DNA from: an uncultured Collinsella sp.
Lineage (GTDB): Bacteria; Actinomycetota; Coriobacteriia; Coriobacteriales; Coriobacteriaceae
DNA: 17,005 nucleotides
Direction of reading: 5' to 3'
NCBI GenBank assembly: GCA_937950415.1
Contig: CALFDL010000122.1
Location: forward strand, 1-17,005
Shown here: one piece after another, positions 7,540 through 14,738 of the stretch
Layout of the letters: every line of letters starts with the position of its first letter
How positions within the stretch are numbered: the first letter of the stretch is position 1
Notes under the pieces: model-generated
Databases searched by the model: none
What the model saw: only the letters and a program-made list of their open reading frames with translations
What the model was told of the DNA's origin: nothing
Program-made: the position numbers and the translations under genes

Positions 7540-7616
7540 CGGAAAAGTGTCGAAATCAGCCGTGTAAAAGTACGGAAAAGTGTCGAAATAGGCACCTTAA
7601 AACTTCGGAAAAGTGT
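7540..7616. repeat. Three motifs at exact 33-bp spacing
   Basis: CGGAAAAGTGT begins at 7540, 7573 and 7606. The first two copies extend identically to CGGAAAAGTGTCGAAAT and share TAAAA near the end of the 33-bp unit; the third diverges after GTGT. Other positions in the unit vary, so this is not a recent perfect tandem duplication. It lies just before the 3' end of the minus-strand membrane-protein gene at 7687. Possible explanations are a protein-binding array (33 bp is close to three helical turns) or a decaying repeat element. Confidence 0.85.
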
Positions 7617-7686
7617 AGCTGGATGACAAAACAGCACTTAGAAGCCGGTGCTGGATGCGGGATCCTGCGGCCGCCTTCAGCTCCCG

Positions 7687-8673
7687 CTACTCATCGTCTC
7701 CGTCGTTGGGGTCGCCCTTGAGGGTGTTGATGTCCAGGTACTGGTTATCGTCCTCTTTTTGCTGGGTCTCCGACTCCGCTTGGGTGGGGCCGGAGAACAG
7801 CCGGAATCCCTCAAACGCAATGAAGCCGAGCAGGGCAATGACAATGGCGATAAAGGCAACCTTGACTGCCTGCGGAAATTCCGAGAAACGCAGCGCCTTT
7901 TCCTCGGCGTAATAATCGGCGAAGCGTTCTTCGCCCGTGCTTTTGGTGTACGCCGGTGCGGACGCGGCCTCCGGGTCATATTCCGGTGCAGGCGTGGCAG
8001 CGTACGGGTCGTTGAGATAATCGCTCGATGCGTTGCCATAATCCTCGGTCTCGATGCGATCGGTGCCAGCATAGCCATCGGAATAATCGGAATATGCCGC
8101 ACCGCCCTCATAGTCCGCGGCGCTCGTGTTGGCGGCAAAAAGCGGGTTAACTGGAACGTCGAGCGCCGGCATGCCGGTAGAGGTCTCATCCAGATCGGCT
8201 GCAGCCCAGGAATCGTAGGCAACCTGATGGGCAACGGGCTCATCGAGCCTTGTGACCGGAGGCTTGCGTGCCGCAGGAACAGGCAACTGCTGGGCGCTGT
8301 ACATAACGGTGCTGTCGGCCGATTTGCCCTGCGTCGCTGCAGCGAGAAATGCCGCCGTCTCGGACGGGTCGCTTGCGGGGCGGGGAGTGGGCGTGGGCGC
8401 CGAAATGGGTGCGGGCGTAGACGCGGGCGTCGAAACAGGCGGCTGCGCAGGAGTCGGCGCAGATGCGGACTTAGGCGCAAGTGCGGGATTGGGGCTTGAC
8501 GGGCGAGCCCCACCGCCCATGAGTTCGTCGGCGGTCCACGGGCGATCATCCATCACGTCGTCAAGGCTCAGCGAAAACAGGTCGTCTTCACCCTCATCGA
8601 ACATGCGGTGCACATGTCCACCAATTGCCGGAATCAATCCGCGACCGGTGCATGATGCCTTGCTCAACGCCAT
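7687..8673 (-). CDS. Pro/Ala-rich protein with C-terminal membrane anchor, unknown function
   Basis: No family is recognised. The start at 8673 is set by AAAGGGTGG about 6 bases upstream and a TATAAT box further up. The resulting protein has 328 residues. The first 60 residues are ordered and acidic (D-E-G-E-D-D-L-F, then L-D-D-V-M-D-D). A low-complexity Pro/Ala/Thr/Ser stretch follows (about 65-115) and an acidic Tyr/Ala/Asp-rich region continues to about 250. A single hydrophobic helix (F-I-A-I-V-I-A-L-L-G-F-I-A-F, about 270-289) is followed by an acidic 39-residue tail. With no N-terminal signal, the long acidic N-terminal part is predicted cytoplasmic, and the anchor is near the C-terminus. 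It lies 123 bases downstream of the regulator gene on the same strand but has its own promoter candidate. Confidence 0.75.
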   Translation of the reverse strand: MALSKASCTGRGLIPAIGGHVHRMFDEGEDDLFSLSLDDVMDDRPWTADELMGGGARPSSPNPALAPKSASAPTPAQPPVSTPASTPAPISAPTPTPRPASDPSETAAFLAAATQGKSADSTVMYSAQQLPVPAARKPPVTRLDEPVAHQVAYDSWAAADLDETSTGMPALDVPVNPLFAANTSAADYEGGAAYSDYSDGYAGTDRIETEDYGNASSDYLNDPYAATPAPEYDPEAASAPAYTKSTGEERFADYYAEEKALRFSEFPQAVKVAFIAIVIALLGFIAFEGFRLFSGPTQAESETQQKEDDNQYLDINTLKGDPNDGDDE

Positions 8674-8707
8674 TCTGTTCCACCCTTTCGAAATACTAAT
8701 GTCATCG

Positions 8708-8713
8708 ATTATA
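8708..8713 (-). promoter_or_regulatory. -10 box of the membrane-protein gene
   Basis: The minus strand reads a perfect TATAAT about 34 bases before the ATG at 8673, leaving a leader of roughly 28 bases. No good -35 element is found 16-18 bp upstream, so the promoter would be weak or activator-dependent. Confidence 0.45.
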
Positions 8714-8796
8714 TGGAACTTTCCAAGCGGCTCGGTCTTGGATTCATGCTTTCCAGAACTCGCGCCCAAAAGGGGAGGGGCAATCTAGGCGAGTGC

Positions 8797-9450
8797 CTAC
8801 TTGTCGTCGGCCGCCGCCTTGGCCTCATTGAGGTAGCTATAGAAGCTGTACTTGGAGATGCCAAAGAACTCGCAGGCGCGCTCGCTCGACTTGGAAATGA
8901 GGAAGGCGCCGCGACGGTCGAGGTAGCCAATGGCACGAATGCGCTCGTCTTTGGTCATGAGTGCCGCGGGCTTGCCCACAAACTGCTCGCACTCGTGCAG
9001 CAGGTCCTCGAGCAGGTCGCCGATGTTCTTGGTAATGGGCTCGGGCTCGGTGTAGGCCGTGCCGCCGGTGCCGGTAAAGGCATCGAGCGAGCGCTCAAAA
9101 GCCTTCATGAGCGTAATGTCAAAGTTAATGCCCAAAATGCCGACGGGCTTGCCCTCGTCGTTGCGGATAAAGATGGTAGAGGACTTGAGCAGCTTGCCAT
9201 CGGTGGTTTTGGTGAGGTATGGCTCGCGGTCGTGCACGTCGGTGGTGCCCTCGTGCATGGACTCAAACACGATATGGCTGGGGCCGTCACCCAGTTTGCG
9301 CCCGCTGACGTGGCCGTTTTCGATCACTACGATGGAGTGGTCCACGTCATCGGTCTCCAGATCGTGGACGACGATTTCGCAGTTGGGGCCAAATTGGAGC
9401 GCCAGGCCGTGTGCAAGGCGCTTGTAGAACTCAATCTGTGCGGGGGTCAT
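8797..9450 (-). CDS. YheO-like PAS / helix-turn-helix transcriptional regulator
   Basis: The 217 residues match the two-domain layout of the YheO/DauR family. A PAS_6-type ligand-sensing domain (about 1-115) shows G-P-N-C-E-I-V-V-H-D-L, I-E-N-G-H-V-S-G-R and I-F-I-R-N-D-E-G-K-P-V-G-I-L-G-I-N-F-D. A C-terminal HTH_22 domain (about 165-212) shows R-R-G-A-F-L-I-S-K-S-S-E-R-A-C, then F-F-G-I-S-K-Y-S-F-Y-S-Y-L. The family controls amino-acid and nucleobase catabolism genes in response to small molecules. It is divergent from ygeX, separated by 277 bases that contain two matching palindromes, so it is probably the local regulator of the cluster; its ligand is unknown. The start has AGGAAGG 6 bases upstream. 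The variable linker (about 118-135) is Gly/Thr-rich. Confidence 0.85.
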   Translation of the reverse strand: MTPAQIEFYKRLAHGLALQFGPNCEIVVHDLETDDVDHSIVVIENGHVSGRKLGDGPSHIVFESMHEGTTDVHDREPYLTKTTDGKLLKSSTIFIRNDEGKPVGILGINFDITLMKAFERSLDAFTGTGGTAYTEPEPITKNIGDLLEDLLHECEQFVGKPAALMTKDERIRAIGYLDRRGAFLISKSSERACEFFGISKYSFYSYLNEAKAAADDK

Positions 9451-9569
9451 GGGTACCTTCCTAAAAATTAGTTTGGGCTCACTGTGCCATAAACCACACC
9501 TGTTCGCAAATAACGAAAGCGTCGCTGTGTTATGTGACCGTTCGGCGGCGAAAAGGTACCGATTACGGC

Positions 9570-9584
9570 AACAAACAATTTGTT
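9570..9584. promoter_or_regulatory. Candidate operator 1 (AACAAA-CAA-TTTGTT)
   Basis: This is a perfect 6-bp inverted repeat with a 3-bp centre in the regulator-ygeX intergenic region. Its right arm overlaps a possible -35 (TTGTTA, 9580-9585), with TGTGAT at 9604-9609 as a weak -10. Its arms are identical to those of the palindrome at 9621-9635. Confidence 0.6.
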
Positions 9585-9620
9585 AGGTTTTCCAATCAAA
9601 AAGTGTGATAGAACAGTGCT

Positions 9621-9635
9621 AACAAACTTTTTGTT
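9621..9635. promoter_or_regulatory. Candidate operator 2 (AACAAA-CTT-TTTGTT)
   Basis: This second perfect copy of the same palindrome is centred 51 bp from the first, close to five helical turns. That puts both on one face of the DNA. It sits just past the candidate -10, where a bound protein would block transcription of ygeX. Identical arms with different centres argue for a binding site rather than chance. Confidence 0.6.
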
Positions 9636-9652
9636 TGGCATCCACATAAAAG

Positions 9653-9681
9653 TTCAGCCGTGTGAATGGGATCGGGCTGAA
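9653..9681 (+). other. Small hairpin in the ygeX leader
   Basis: TTCAGCC (9653-9659) and GGCTGAA (9675-9681) can pair with a 15-base loop about 46 bases before ygeX. There is no following T run, so it is not a terminator. It may stabilise the transcript. Confidence 0.25.
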
Positions 9682-9727
9682 ACGCGTATGCGGGGGCCGG
9701 CAAGAGAGAACTTAAGGAGTTCACCGT

Positions 9728-10942
9728 ATGGCCGATAAGATCCAGTGGGCGGGCAACACGATGCCCAAGAGCGATGACAAGCACTTGGGAATCATGAGCC
9801 TCGACCACGTGAAGAAGGCCCGCGCCTTTCACCAGTCGTTCCCCCAGTACACCGTCACTCCGCTTGCCCGCCTGGATGGCCAGGCCGCGCGCCTGGGCCT
9901 GTCCAACTTGTGCGTTAAGGACGAGAGCTATCGCTTTGGCCTCAACGCCTTTAAGGTTCTGGGCGGTTCGTTTGCCATGGCCAACTACATTGCCGACGAG
10001 ACCGGCAAGGACGTTGCCGAGTGCACCTTCGATTACCTGACCTCCGATCAGCTTGCCAAGGACTTTGGCCAGGCCACCTTCTTTACCGCCACCGACGGCA
10101 ATCATGGCCGCGGCGTGGCATGGGCTGCCAACAAGCTGGGCCAGAAGGCTGTCGTGCACATGCCCAAGGGTTCCACCAAGCCCCGCTTTGATAACATTGC
10201 CGCCGAGGGCGCCACGGTGACCATCGAAGAGGTCAACTACGACGAGTGCGTGCGCATGGCCGCCGCCGAGGCCGACGCCTGCGAGCGCGGCGTCATCGTT
10301 CAGGACACCGCCTGGGAGGGCTACGAGAAGATCCCGTCCTGGATCATGGAGGGTTACGGCACCATGGCATCCGAGGCTGCCGAGCAGCTGCGCGAGATGG
10401 CCATCAACCGCCCGACGCACGTGTTTGTCCAGGCTGGCGTGGGTTCGCTCGCCGGCGCCGTGGTGGGCTACTTCACCAACCTGTATCCCGATAACCCGCC
10501 CACCTTCGTCGTGGTCGAGTGCGCGCCTGCCGCCTGTCTGTACAAGGGCGCTGCCGCCGGCGACGGCGACCCGCGCATCGTGGACGGCGACATGCCCTCC
10601 ATCATGGCCGGTCTGTGCTGCGGCGAGCCCAACATTCTGGGCTGGGATATCCTGCGCAACCACACCACTGCCTTTGTGTCCTGCCCCGACTGGGTCACCG
10701 CTCGCGGCATGCGCACCCTGGGCGCTCCCGAGAAGGGCGACCCGCGCGTCATCTCCGGCGAGTCCGGCGCCGTGACCACCGGTCTGGTCGAGACCCTTAT
10801 GCTCGATCCCGAGTACGCCGAGCTCAAGGAGCTCATCGGCCTGGACAAGACGAGCTCCGTGCTCTGCTTCTCCACGGAAGGTGACACGGATCCGGATCAG
10901 TACCGTCGCATCGTCTGGGAGGGCGAGTATCCGACCTGCTAA
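9728..10942 (+). CDS. ygeX: Diaminopropionate ammonia-lyase YgeX
   Basis: This PLP enzyme converts 2,3-diaminopropionate to pyruvate and two ammonia. The 404 residues match the family (E. coli about 398). The fold-type II PLP lysine is Lys76 in KDESYRFGLNAFK. Asp123 (TATDGNHGRG) and Asp193 (VQDTAWEGY) match the two acid/base aspartates described for the E. coli enzyme. A glycine-rich phosphate loop follows (Q-A-G-V-G-S-L-A-G-A). The start has AAGGAG about 8 bases upstream. It is the first gene of the cluster downstream of the twin palindromes. In E. coli and gut anaerobes ygeX belongs to an anaerobic purine/uric-acid degradation cluster, where it would supply the pyruvate-forming step. Codon use is highly GC-biased and suggests strong expression. 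Confidence 0.95.
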   Translation: MADKIQWAGNTMPKSDDKHLGIMSLDHVKKARAFHQSFPQYTVTPLARLDGQAARLGLSNLCVKDESYRFGLNAFKVLGGSFAMANYIADETGKDVAECTFDYLTSDQLAKDFGQATFFTATDGNHGRGVAWAANKLGQKAVVHMPKGSTKPRFDNIAAEGATVTIEEVNYDECVRMAAAEADACERGVIVQDTAWEGYEKIPSWIMEGYGTMASEAAEQLREMAINRPTHVFVQAGVGSLAGAVVGYFTNLYPDNPPTFVVVECAPAACLYKGAAAGDGDPRIVDGDMPSIMAGLCCGEPNILGWDILRNHTTAFVSCPDWVTARGMRTLGAPEKGDPRVISGESGAVTTGLVETLMLDPEYAELKELIGLDKTSSVLCFSTEGDTDPDQYRRIVWEGEYPTC

Positions 10943-10945
10943 TCG

Positions 10946-10971
10946 TTGGGCGGCGCAACGCGCCGCGCCAA
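10946..10971 (+). other. GC-rich hairpin directly after ygeX
   Basis: TTGGGCGGCGC and GCGCCGCGCCAA pair around AAC with one bulged base, 4 bases after the ygeX stop. It has no T tract, so it is more likely an RNA-stabilising stem or a weak terminator. Confidence 0.45.
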
Positions 10972-11016
10972 ATTCCTATTAGACCCCCTATGTCCTGCAG
11001 ATGCATGAGCCCGGGA

Positions 11017-11134
11017 GGCGGAGCGATACCTATTTGCTCCGTCGCGAGTTCCGCACGCAAAGGAAAGCACTTAATGTGCTTTCCGTCTTGCGCAGGACTG
11101 TCCGAGCAGCGGAGTAAATAGGTATCGCTCCGCC
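11017..11134. repeat. 118-bp nested inverted repeat between ygeX and ygeY
   Basis: Outer arms of 25 bases (11017-11041 and 11110-11134) match with one mismatch. Inside, CGCAA/TTGCG (11056-11060, 11088-11092) flanks a perfect 9-bp hairpin GGAAAGCAC-TTAAT-GTGCTTTCC (11062-11084). The whole unit is symmetric on two levels and contains no ORF. It resembles a MITE or REP-type palindromic element, or a structured RNA leader of ygeY. No target-site duplication is clear at its ends. Confidence 0.85.
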
Positions 11135-11174
11135 ACCTCACAGGTAGATTCCTTCGTTTGAAAGGTTATGAACA

Positions 11175-12560
11175 ATGGCTAAAGAACTCGATTTCGACGC
11201 TATCAAGGCTGCTGCTGAGTCTCATCGTGCTGATATGACTCGCTTCCTGCGCGCTATGATCTCCCATCCCTCTGAGTCCTGCGAAGAGGGTGAGGTTGTC
11301 GCCTGCATCAAGGCCGAGATGGAGAGCCTTGGCTATGACGAGGTCAAGGTCGACGGCCTGGGCAACGTTATGGGCTTTATGGGCGAGGGCGACAAGATCA
11401 TCGCCATCGACTCCCATATCGACACCGTCGGCATCGGCAACATCGAGAACTGGGATGCCGACCCCTATGAGGGCTACGAGACCGACGAGATCATCTACGG
11501 CCGCGGCGGCTCTGACCAGGAGGGCGGCATGGCTTCTGCTACCTATGCTGCCAAGATGATGAAGGACATGGGCCTCATCCCCGAGGGCTACAAGATCATG
11601 GTCGTCGGCACCGTCCAGGAAGAGGACTGCGACGGCATGTGCTGGCAGTACATCTACAACAAGGACGGCATTAAGCCCGAGTTCGTCATTTCCACCGAGC
11701 CCACCGACGGCGGCATCTATCGCGGTCACCGCGGCCGCATGGAGATCCGCGTCGACGTTCACGGCACCTCCTGCCACGGCTCCGCTCCCGACCGCGGCGA
11801 CAACGCCATCTACAAGATGGCCGACATCATCGCCGACGTCCGCGCTCTCAACAACAACGGCTGCGACGAGTCGACCGACATCAAGGGTCTCGTCAAGATG
11901 CTCGACCCCAAGTACAACCCCGAGCACTTCGAGGATGCCCGCTTCCTGGGCCGCGGCACCTGCACCGTCAGCCAGATCTTCTACACCAGCCCCAGCCGCT
12001 GCGCTGTCGCTGACTCCTGCGCCATCTCCATCGACCGTCGCATGACCGCCGGTGAGACCTGGGAGTCCTGCCTGGACGAGATCCGCAACCTGCCGGCCGC
12101 CAAGAAGTACGGCGACGACGTGAAGGTCTCCATGTACATGTACGACCGTCCGTCCTGGACCGGCGAGGTCTACGAGACCGAGGCTTACTTCCCCACGTGG
12201 ATCAACAAGGAGACCGCTCCGCACGTCAAGGCCCTCGTCGACGCCCACAAGGCCATGTTCGGTGACGAGCGCATCGGCTGCGAGCCCAGCATGGACAAGC
12301 GCACCGGTCGCCCGCTGTGCGACAAGTGGACCTTCTCCACGAACTGCGTTTCCATCCAGGGCCGCTATGGCATCCCCTGCGTCGGCTTCGGCCCGGGTGC
12401 CGAGTCTCAGGCTCACGCTCCCAACGAGGTCACCTACAAGGACGACCTGGTCACCGCTGCCGCCATGTATGTGGCTGCCCTGAACCTCTACGATCCGAGC
12501 ATGGCCGATGGCGACGCCACCGTGTTCCGCGCCGGTCTGACCAACAACAAGATCGATTAG
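11175..12560 (+). CDS. ygeY: YgeY family M20 metallo-hydrolase
   Basis: This M20 peptidase/amidohydrolase family member is often annotated as selenium-metabolism-linked and is found with ygeX and ygeW. Zinc ligands of the M20 fold are visible: His81 in DSHIDT (with Asp83), Asp114 in GGSDQEGG, the Glu149-Glu150 pair in QEEDCDG, and a C-terminal His in the SQAHAPNE segment. The dimerisation lid begins with RGHRGRMEI and CHGSAPDRG. The 461 residues are longer than the E. coli protein (about 400). In the purine pathway it is proposed to hydrolyse a ureido- or carbamoyl-type intermediate; its exact substrate is not settled. The start has GAAAGG upstream; an ATG at 11168 is out of frame. It is 232 bases from ygeX, with a large inverted repeat between them. 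Confidence 0.93.
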   Translation: MAKELDFDAIKAAAESHRADMTRFLRAMISHPSESCEEGEVVACIKAEMESLGYDEVKVDGLGNVMGFMGEGDKIIAIDSHIDTVGIGNIENWDADPYEGYETDEIIYGRGGSDQEGGMASATYAAKMMKDMGLIPEGYKIMVVGTVQEEDCDGMCWQYIYNKDGIKPEFVISTEPTDGGIYRGHRGRMEIRVDVHGTSCHGSAPDRGDNAIYKMADIIADVRALNNNGCDESTDIKGLVKMLDPKYNPEHFEDARFLGRGTCTVSQIFYTSPSRCAVADSCAISIDRRMTAGETWESCLDEIRNLPAAKKYGDDVKVSMYMYDRPSWTGEVYETEAYFPTWINKETAPHVKALVDAHKAMFGDERIGCEPSMDKRTGRPLCDKWTFSTNCVSIQGRYGIPCVGFGPGAESQAHAPNEVTYKDDLVTAAAMYVAALNLYDPSMADGDATVFRAGLTNNKID

Positions 12561-12582
12561 TCCCATTCCTCGATTTTGTTGA

Positions 12583-12607
12583 GCCGGGGGCCGCTCGTGT
12601 CCCCGGC
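12583..12607 (+). other. Hairpin in the ygeY-ygeW gap
   Basis: GCCGGGG and CCCCGGC pair around an 11-base loop 23 bases past the ygeY stop, followed by C-rich sequence rather than T. The rest of the 201-base gap, to 12761, holds only the ygeW ribosome site. The hairpin could mark a processing point or partial terminator. Confidence 0.4.
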
Positions 12608-12761
12608 ACCCCCTGTTGACTTGGGGCCCGCGGTCGTTATCTCCCATGCTTCCTCAACGGTAGCGGGTCCTCGTCATGGTGCTCTGCATGTTCTAGCCAC
12701 ACGCGCATGCCGGAGCACATCTACTCATTGCAATCGTTTCATCTTTGGAAAGGATATTTAC

Positions 12762-13964
12762 ATGGACGCCAAGTTTACCGAGCTCGTCGAGCAGCTGAAC
12801 GGCCTCGATTTTAAGGGTATGTACGGCAGCGATTTCCTGCACACTTGGGACAAGACCACCGATGAGCTCAAGGCTCTCTACATCGTCGCCGACGCCCTGC
12901 GCGAGCTGCGTGAGAACAACGTTTCGTCCAAGATCTTCGACTCGGGCCTGGCCGTCTCCCTGTTCCGCGACAACTCCACCCGTACGCGCTTCTCCTTCTC
13001 TAAGGCCGCCAACCTGCTCGGCCTTGAGCTGCAGGACCTGGACGAGAAGAAGTCCCAGATCGCTCACGGCGAGACCGTCCGCGAGACCGCTACCATGATC
13101 TCCTTCATGGCCGACGTCATCGGCATCCGCGATGACATGTACATCGGCAAGGGCGACGCCTACATGGCCGAGGTCTCCGAGTCTGTCCAGCAGGCCTACG
13201 AGGACGGCGTTCTGGATCACCGTCCCACGCTCATCTCCCTGCAGTCCGACTCCGATCACCCCACGCAGTCCTCTGCCGACATGCTCTACCTCATCAACGA
13301 GTTTGGCGGTCTTGAGAACCTCAAGGGCAAGAAGGTTGCCGTTACCTGGGCCTACTCGCCCTCTTACGGCAAGCCGCTGTCCTGCCCGCAGTCGCTGATC
13401 AGCCTGCTGCCCCGCTTTGGCATGGACGTCACCCTGGCCCACCCCGAGGGCTACGACCTCATGCCCGAGGTCGTCGAGCGCGCCAAGGGCTATGCCGCCG
13501 AGTCCGGCACCACCTTTAAGCAGGTCAACACCATGGCCGAGGCCTTCGAGGGCGCCGACATCGTGATCCCCAAGAGCTGGGCTCCGTTTGCCGCCATGGA
13601 GAAGCGTACCAATCTGTACGCCGAGGGCGACGACGCCGGCATCGCTGCGCTCGAGAAGGAGCTGCTCGCCCAGAACGCCACCCATCAGGACTGGTGCTCC
13701 ACGACCGAGCTCATGGAGAAGACTGCCAACGGCCAGGACACCATCTTTATGCACCCGCTGCCCGCCGACATCTCCGGTGTCTCCTGCGAGCACGGCGAGG
13801 TTAACGCCGACGTCTTCGACATGCACCGCGTGGGCATGTACAAGGAGGCAAGCTACAAGCCGTACGCCATCGCAGCCATGATGTTCCTGCAGAAGGTTGC
13901 CGATCCCGCCGCTACCCTCAAGGCCCTCGACGAGCGCAACACCGCCCGTTGGTTCCAGGCCTAA
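12762..13964 (+). CDS. ygeW: Knotted carbamoyltransferase YgeW
   Basis: YgeW belongs to the aspartate/ornithine carbamoyltransferase superfamily. The carbamoyl-phosphate loop S-T-R-T is at 72-75 within FRDNSTRTRF. HPTQSSADM and MHPLPADI are the two other conserved active-site segments. The 400 residues match YgeW (E. coli about 396), longer than standard carbamoyltransferases because of the knotted subfamily's insertions. The physiological reaction is thought to be phosphorolysis of a carbamoylated amino compound, giving carbamoyl phosphate and, with YgeX, diaminopropionate breakdown. The start at 12762 is set by AAAGGA 8 bases upstream; an open extension back to 12576 lacks homology. A terminator follows at 13988, so ygeX-ygeY-ygeW may form one unit. 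No carbamate kinase gene is seen here. Confidence 0.94.
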   Translation: MDAKFTELVEQLNGLDFKGMYGSDFLHTWDKTTDELKALYIVADALRELRENNVSSKIFDSGLAVSLFRDNSTRTRFSFSKAANLLGLELQDLDEKKSQIAHGETVRETATMISFMADVIGIRDDMYIGKGDAYMAEVSESVQQAYEDGVLDHRPTLISLQSDSDHPTQSSADMLYLINEFGGLENLKGKKVAVTWAYSPSYGKPLSCPQSLISLLPRFGMDVTLAHPEGYDLMPEVVERAKGYAAESGTTFKQVNTMAEAFEGADIVIPKSWAPFAAMEKRTNLYAEGDDAGIAALEKELLAQNATHQDWCSTTELMEKTANGQDTIFMHPLPADISGVSCEHGEVNADVFDMHRVGMYKEASYKPYAIAAMMFLQKVADPAATLKALDERNTARWFQA

Positions 13965-13987
13965 AGCTGGGTTGAGGTAAGCCATGT

Positions 13988-14026
13988 AAAGGGGGCGCTC
14001 TGCCAACCGGCGGGGTGCCCCTTTTT
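13988..14026 (+). terminator. Rho-independent terminator after ygeW
   Basis: AAAGGGGGC (13988-13996) pairs with GCCCCTTT in the stretch ending in CTTTTT at 14026, closing a GC-rich loop, 24 bases after the ygeW stop. It separates ygeX-ygeY-ygeW from the mocA-hyuA pair. Confidence 0.75.
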
Positions 14027-14114
14027 GCATCGTGGGCGTGCGGGATAAGCGCTTTCGATGTAGATGCCCCGCGACGCGAGTTATGGGTACGATGGTTTCA
14101 GGGGAGGTATCGCC

Positions 14115-14729
14115 ATGAAACTTGGTTGCGTCATTATGGCTTCGGGCGAGGGCAAGCGATTTGGCTCTAACAAGATGCTCGCCGATATCTATGGCGAGCC
14201 GCTGATTGCCCGGACCATTGATTCGGTTCCCCGGGGCTTTGACGTTGTGGTTTCGACGCGTTGGCCCGAGGTCGCTCAGATTTGTGATGACAAGCATTGC
14301 CCGTGCGTGCTGCACGATGGCGAGCTGCGCAGCGAAAGCGTCCGTGCGGGCCTTTCGTGGGGAGTCGAACGCAACTGGAAAGGTTGCCTCTTTTTGCCGG
14401 GCGACCAGCCGCTCGTGAGTTCGGATTCTTTTGAGGCTATGGTTCGTGCATTTGACGAGCGCGGCCGCAAGCATCCGGTGCGTCTTGCGTGCAACGGTGA
14501 GCCTTCGAGCCCGGTGCTCTTTCCGGCGGAACTGTTCGATGCACTTATGTGTCTTGAGGGTAAGGACGGCGGCGGTTCGATCCTCAAGGACCGTACCGAC
14601 GTGGTGCTGGTCGAGGCGCGTGCCTACGAGCTGTGGGACGTCGATACCGTCAAGGGACAGCGGCGCATAACGGAGCATATCGCCGCCTGCTCGTATTTTG
14701 ATCGCGTGGCCAACTGCATCAATCAATAA
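14115..14729 (+). CDS. mocA: MobA/MocA-like nucleotidyltransferase (YgfJ type)
   Basis: This NTP_transf_3 protein has 204 residues. The nucleotide loop is at the very N-terminus (VIMASGEGKRFGSNKM), and the Mg-binding segment PGDQP lies near residue 97. A G-E-P-S-S-P-V-L-F-P segment is typical of MocA, which transfers CMP to molybdopterin for xanthine-dehydrogenase-type enzymes. The E. coli homologue ygfJ/mocA lies near the ygeW-xdhD cluster and is of similar length. GGGGAGG, 7 bases before the ATG, decides this start over an open extension to 14064. Two Cys residues (C-P-C, about 62-64) are not diagnostic. It overlaps the ribosome site of hyuA, whose ATG is 9 bases after its stop, so the two are cotranscribed. 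MobA-type specificity (GMP) is the alternative. Confidence 0.8.
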   Translation: MKLGCVIMASGEGKRFGSNKMLADIYGEPLIARTIDSVPRGFDVVVSTRWPEVAQICDDKHCPCVLHDGELRSESVRAGLSWGVERNWKGCLFLPGDQPLVSSDSFEAMVRAFDERGRKHPVRLACNGEPSSPVLFPAELFDALMCLEGKDGGGSILKDRTDVVLVEARAYELWDVDTVKGQRRITEHIAACSYFDRVANCINQ

Positions 14730-14738
14730 GGAGCAATT

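Noticed and set aside
7540..7616. CRISPR-like array
   Set aside because: There are only three short cores, the third degenerate, with 16-22-bp gaps that share bases and no cas genes.
7660..7676. Adjacent GGATCC and GCGGCCGC sites suggesting a cloning scar
   Set aside because: The surrounding sequence is continuous with native codon and base composition; short restriction sites occur by chance in GC-rich DNA.
9596..10663. 355-codon minus-strand frame opposite ygeX
   Set aside because: It is a shadow of ygeX and runs through the operator region; no family signature.
11166..12647. 493-codon minus-strand frame opposite ygeY
   Set aside because: It is a mirror of the GC-rich ygeY codons, Val/Asp/Gly-rich, with no motifs.
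12576..12761. 62-codon N-terminal extension of ygeW
   Set aside because: It lacks similarity to the family; AAAGGA before the ATG at 12762 gives the expected length.
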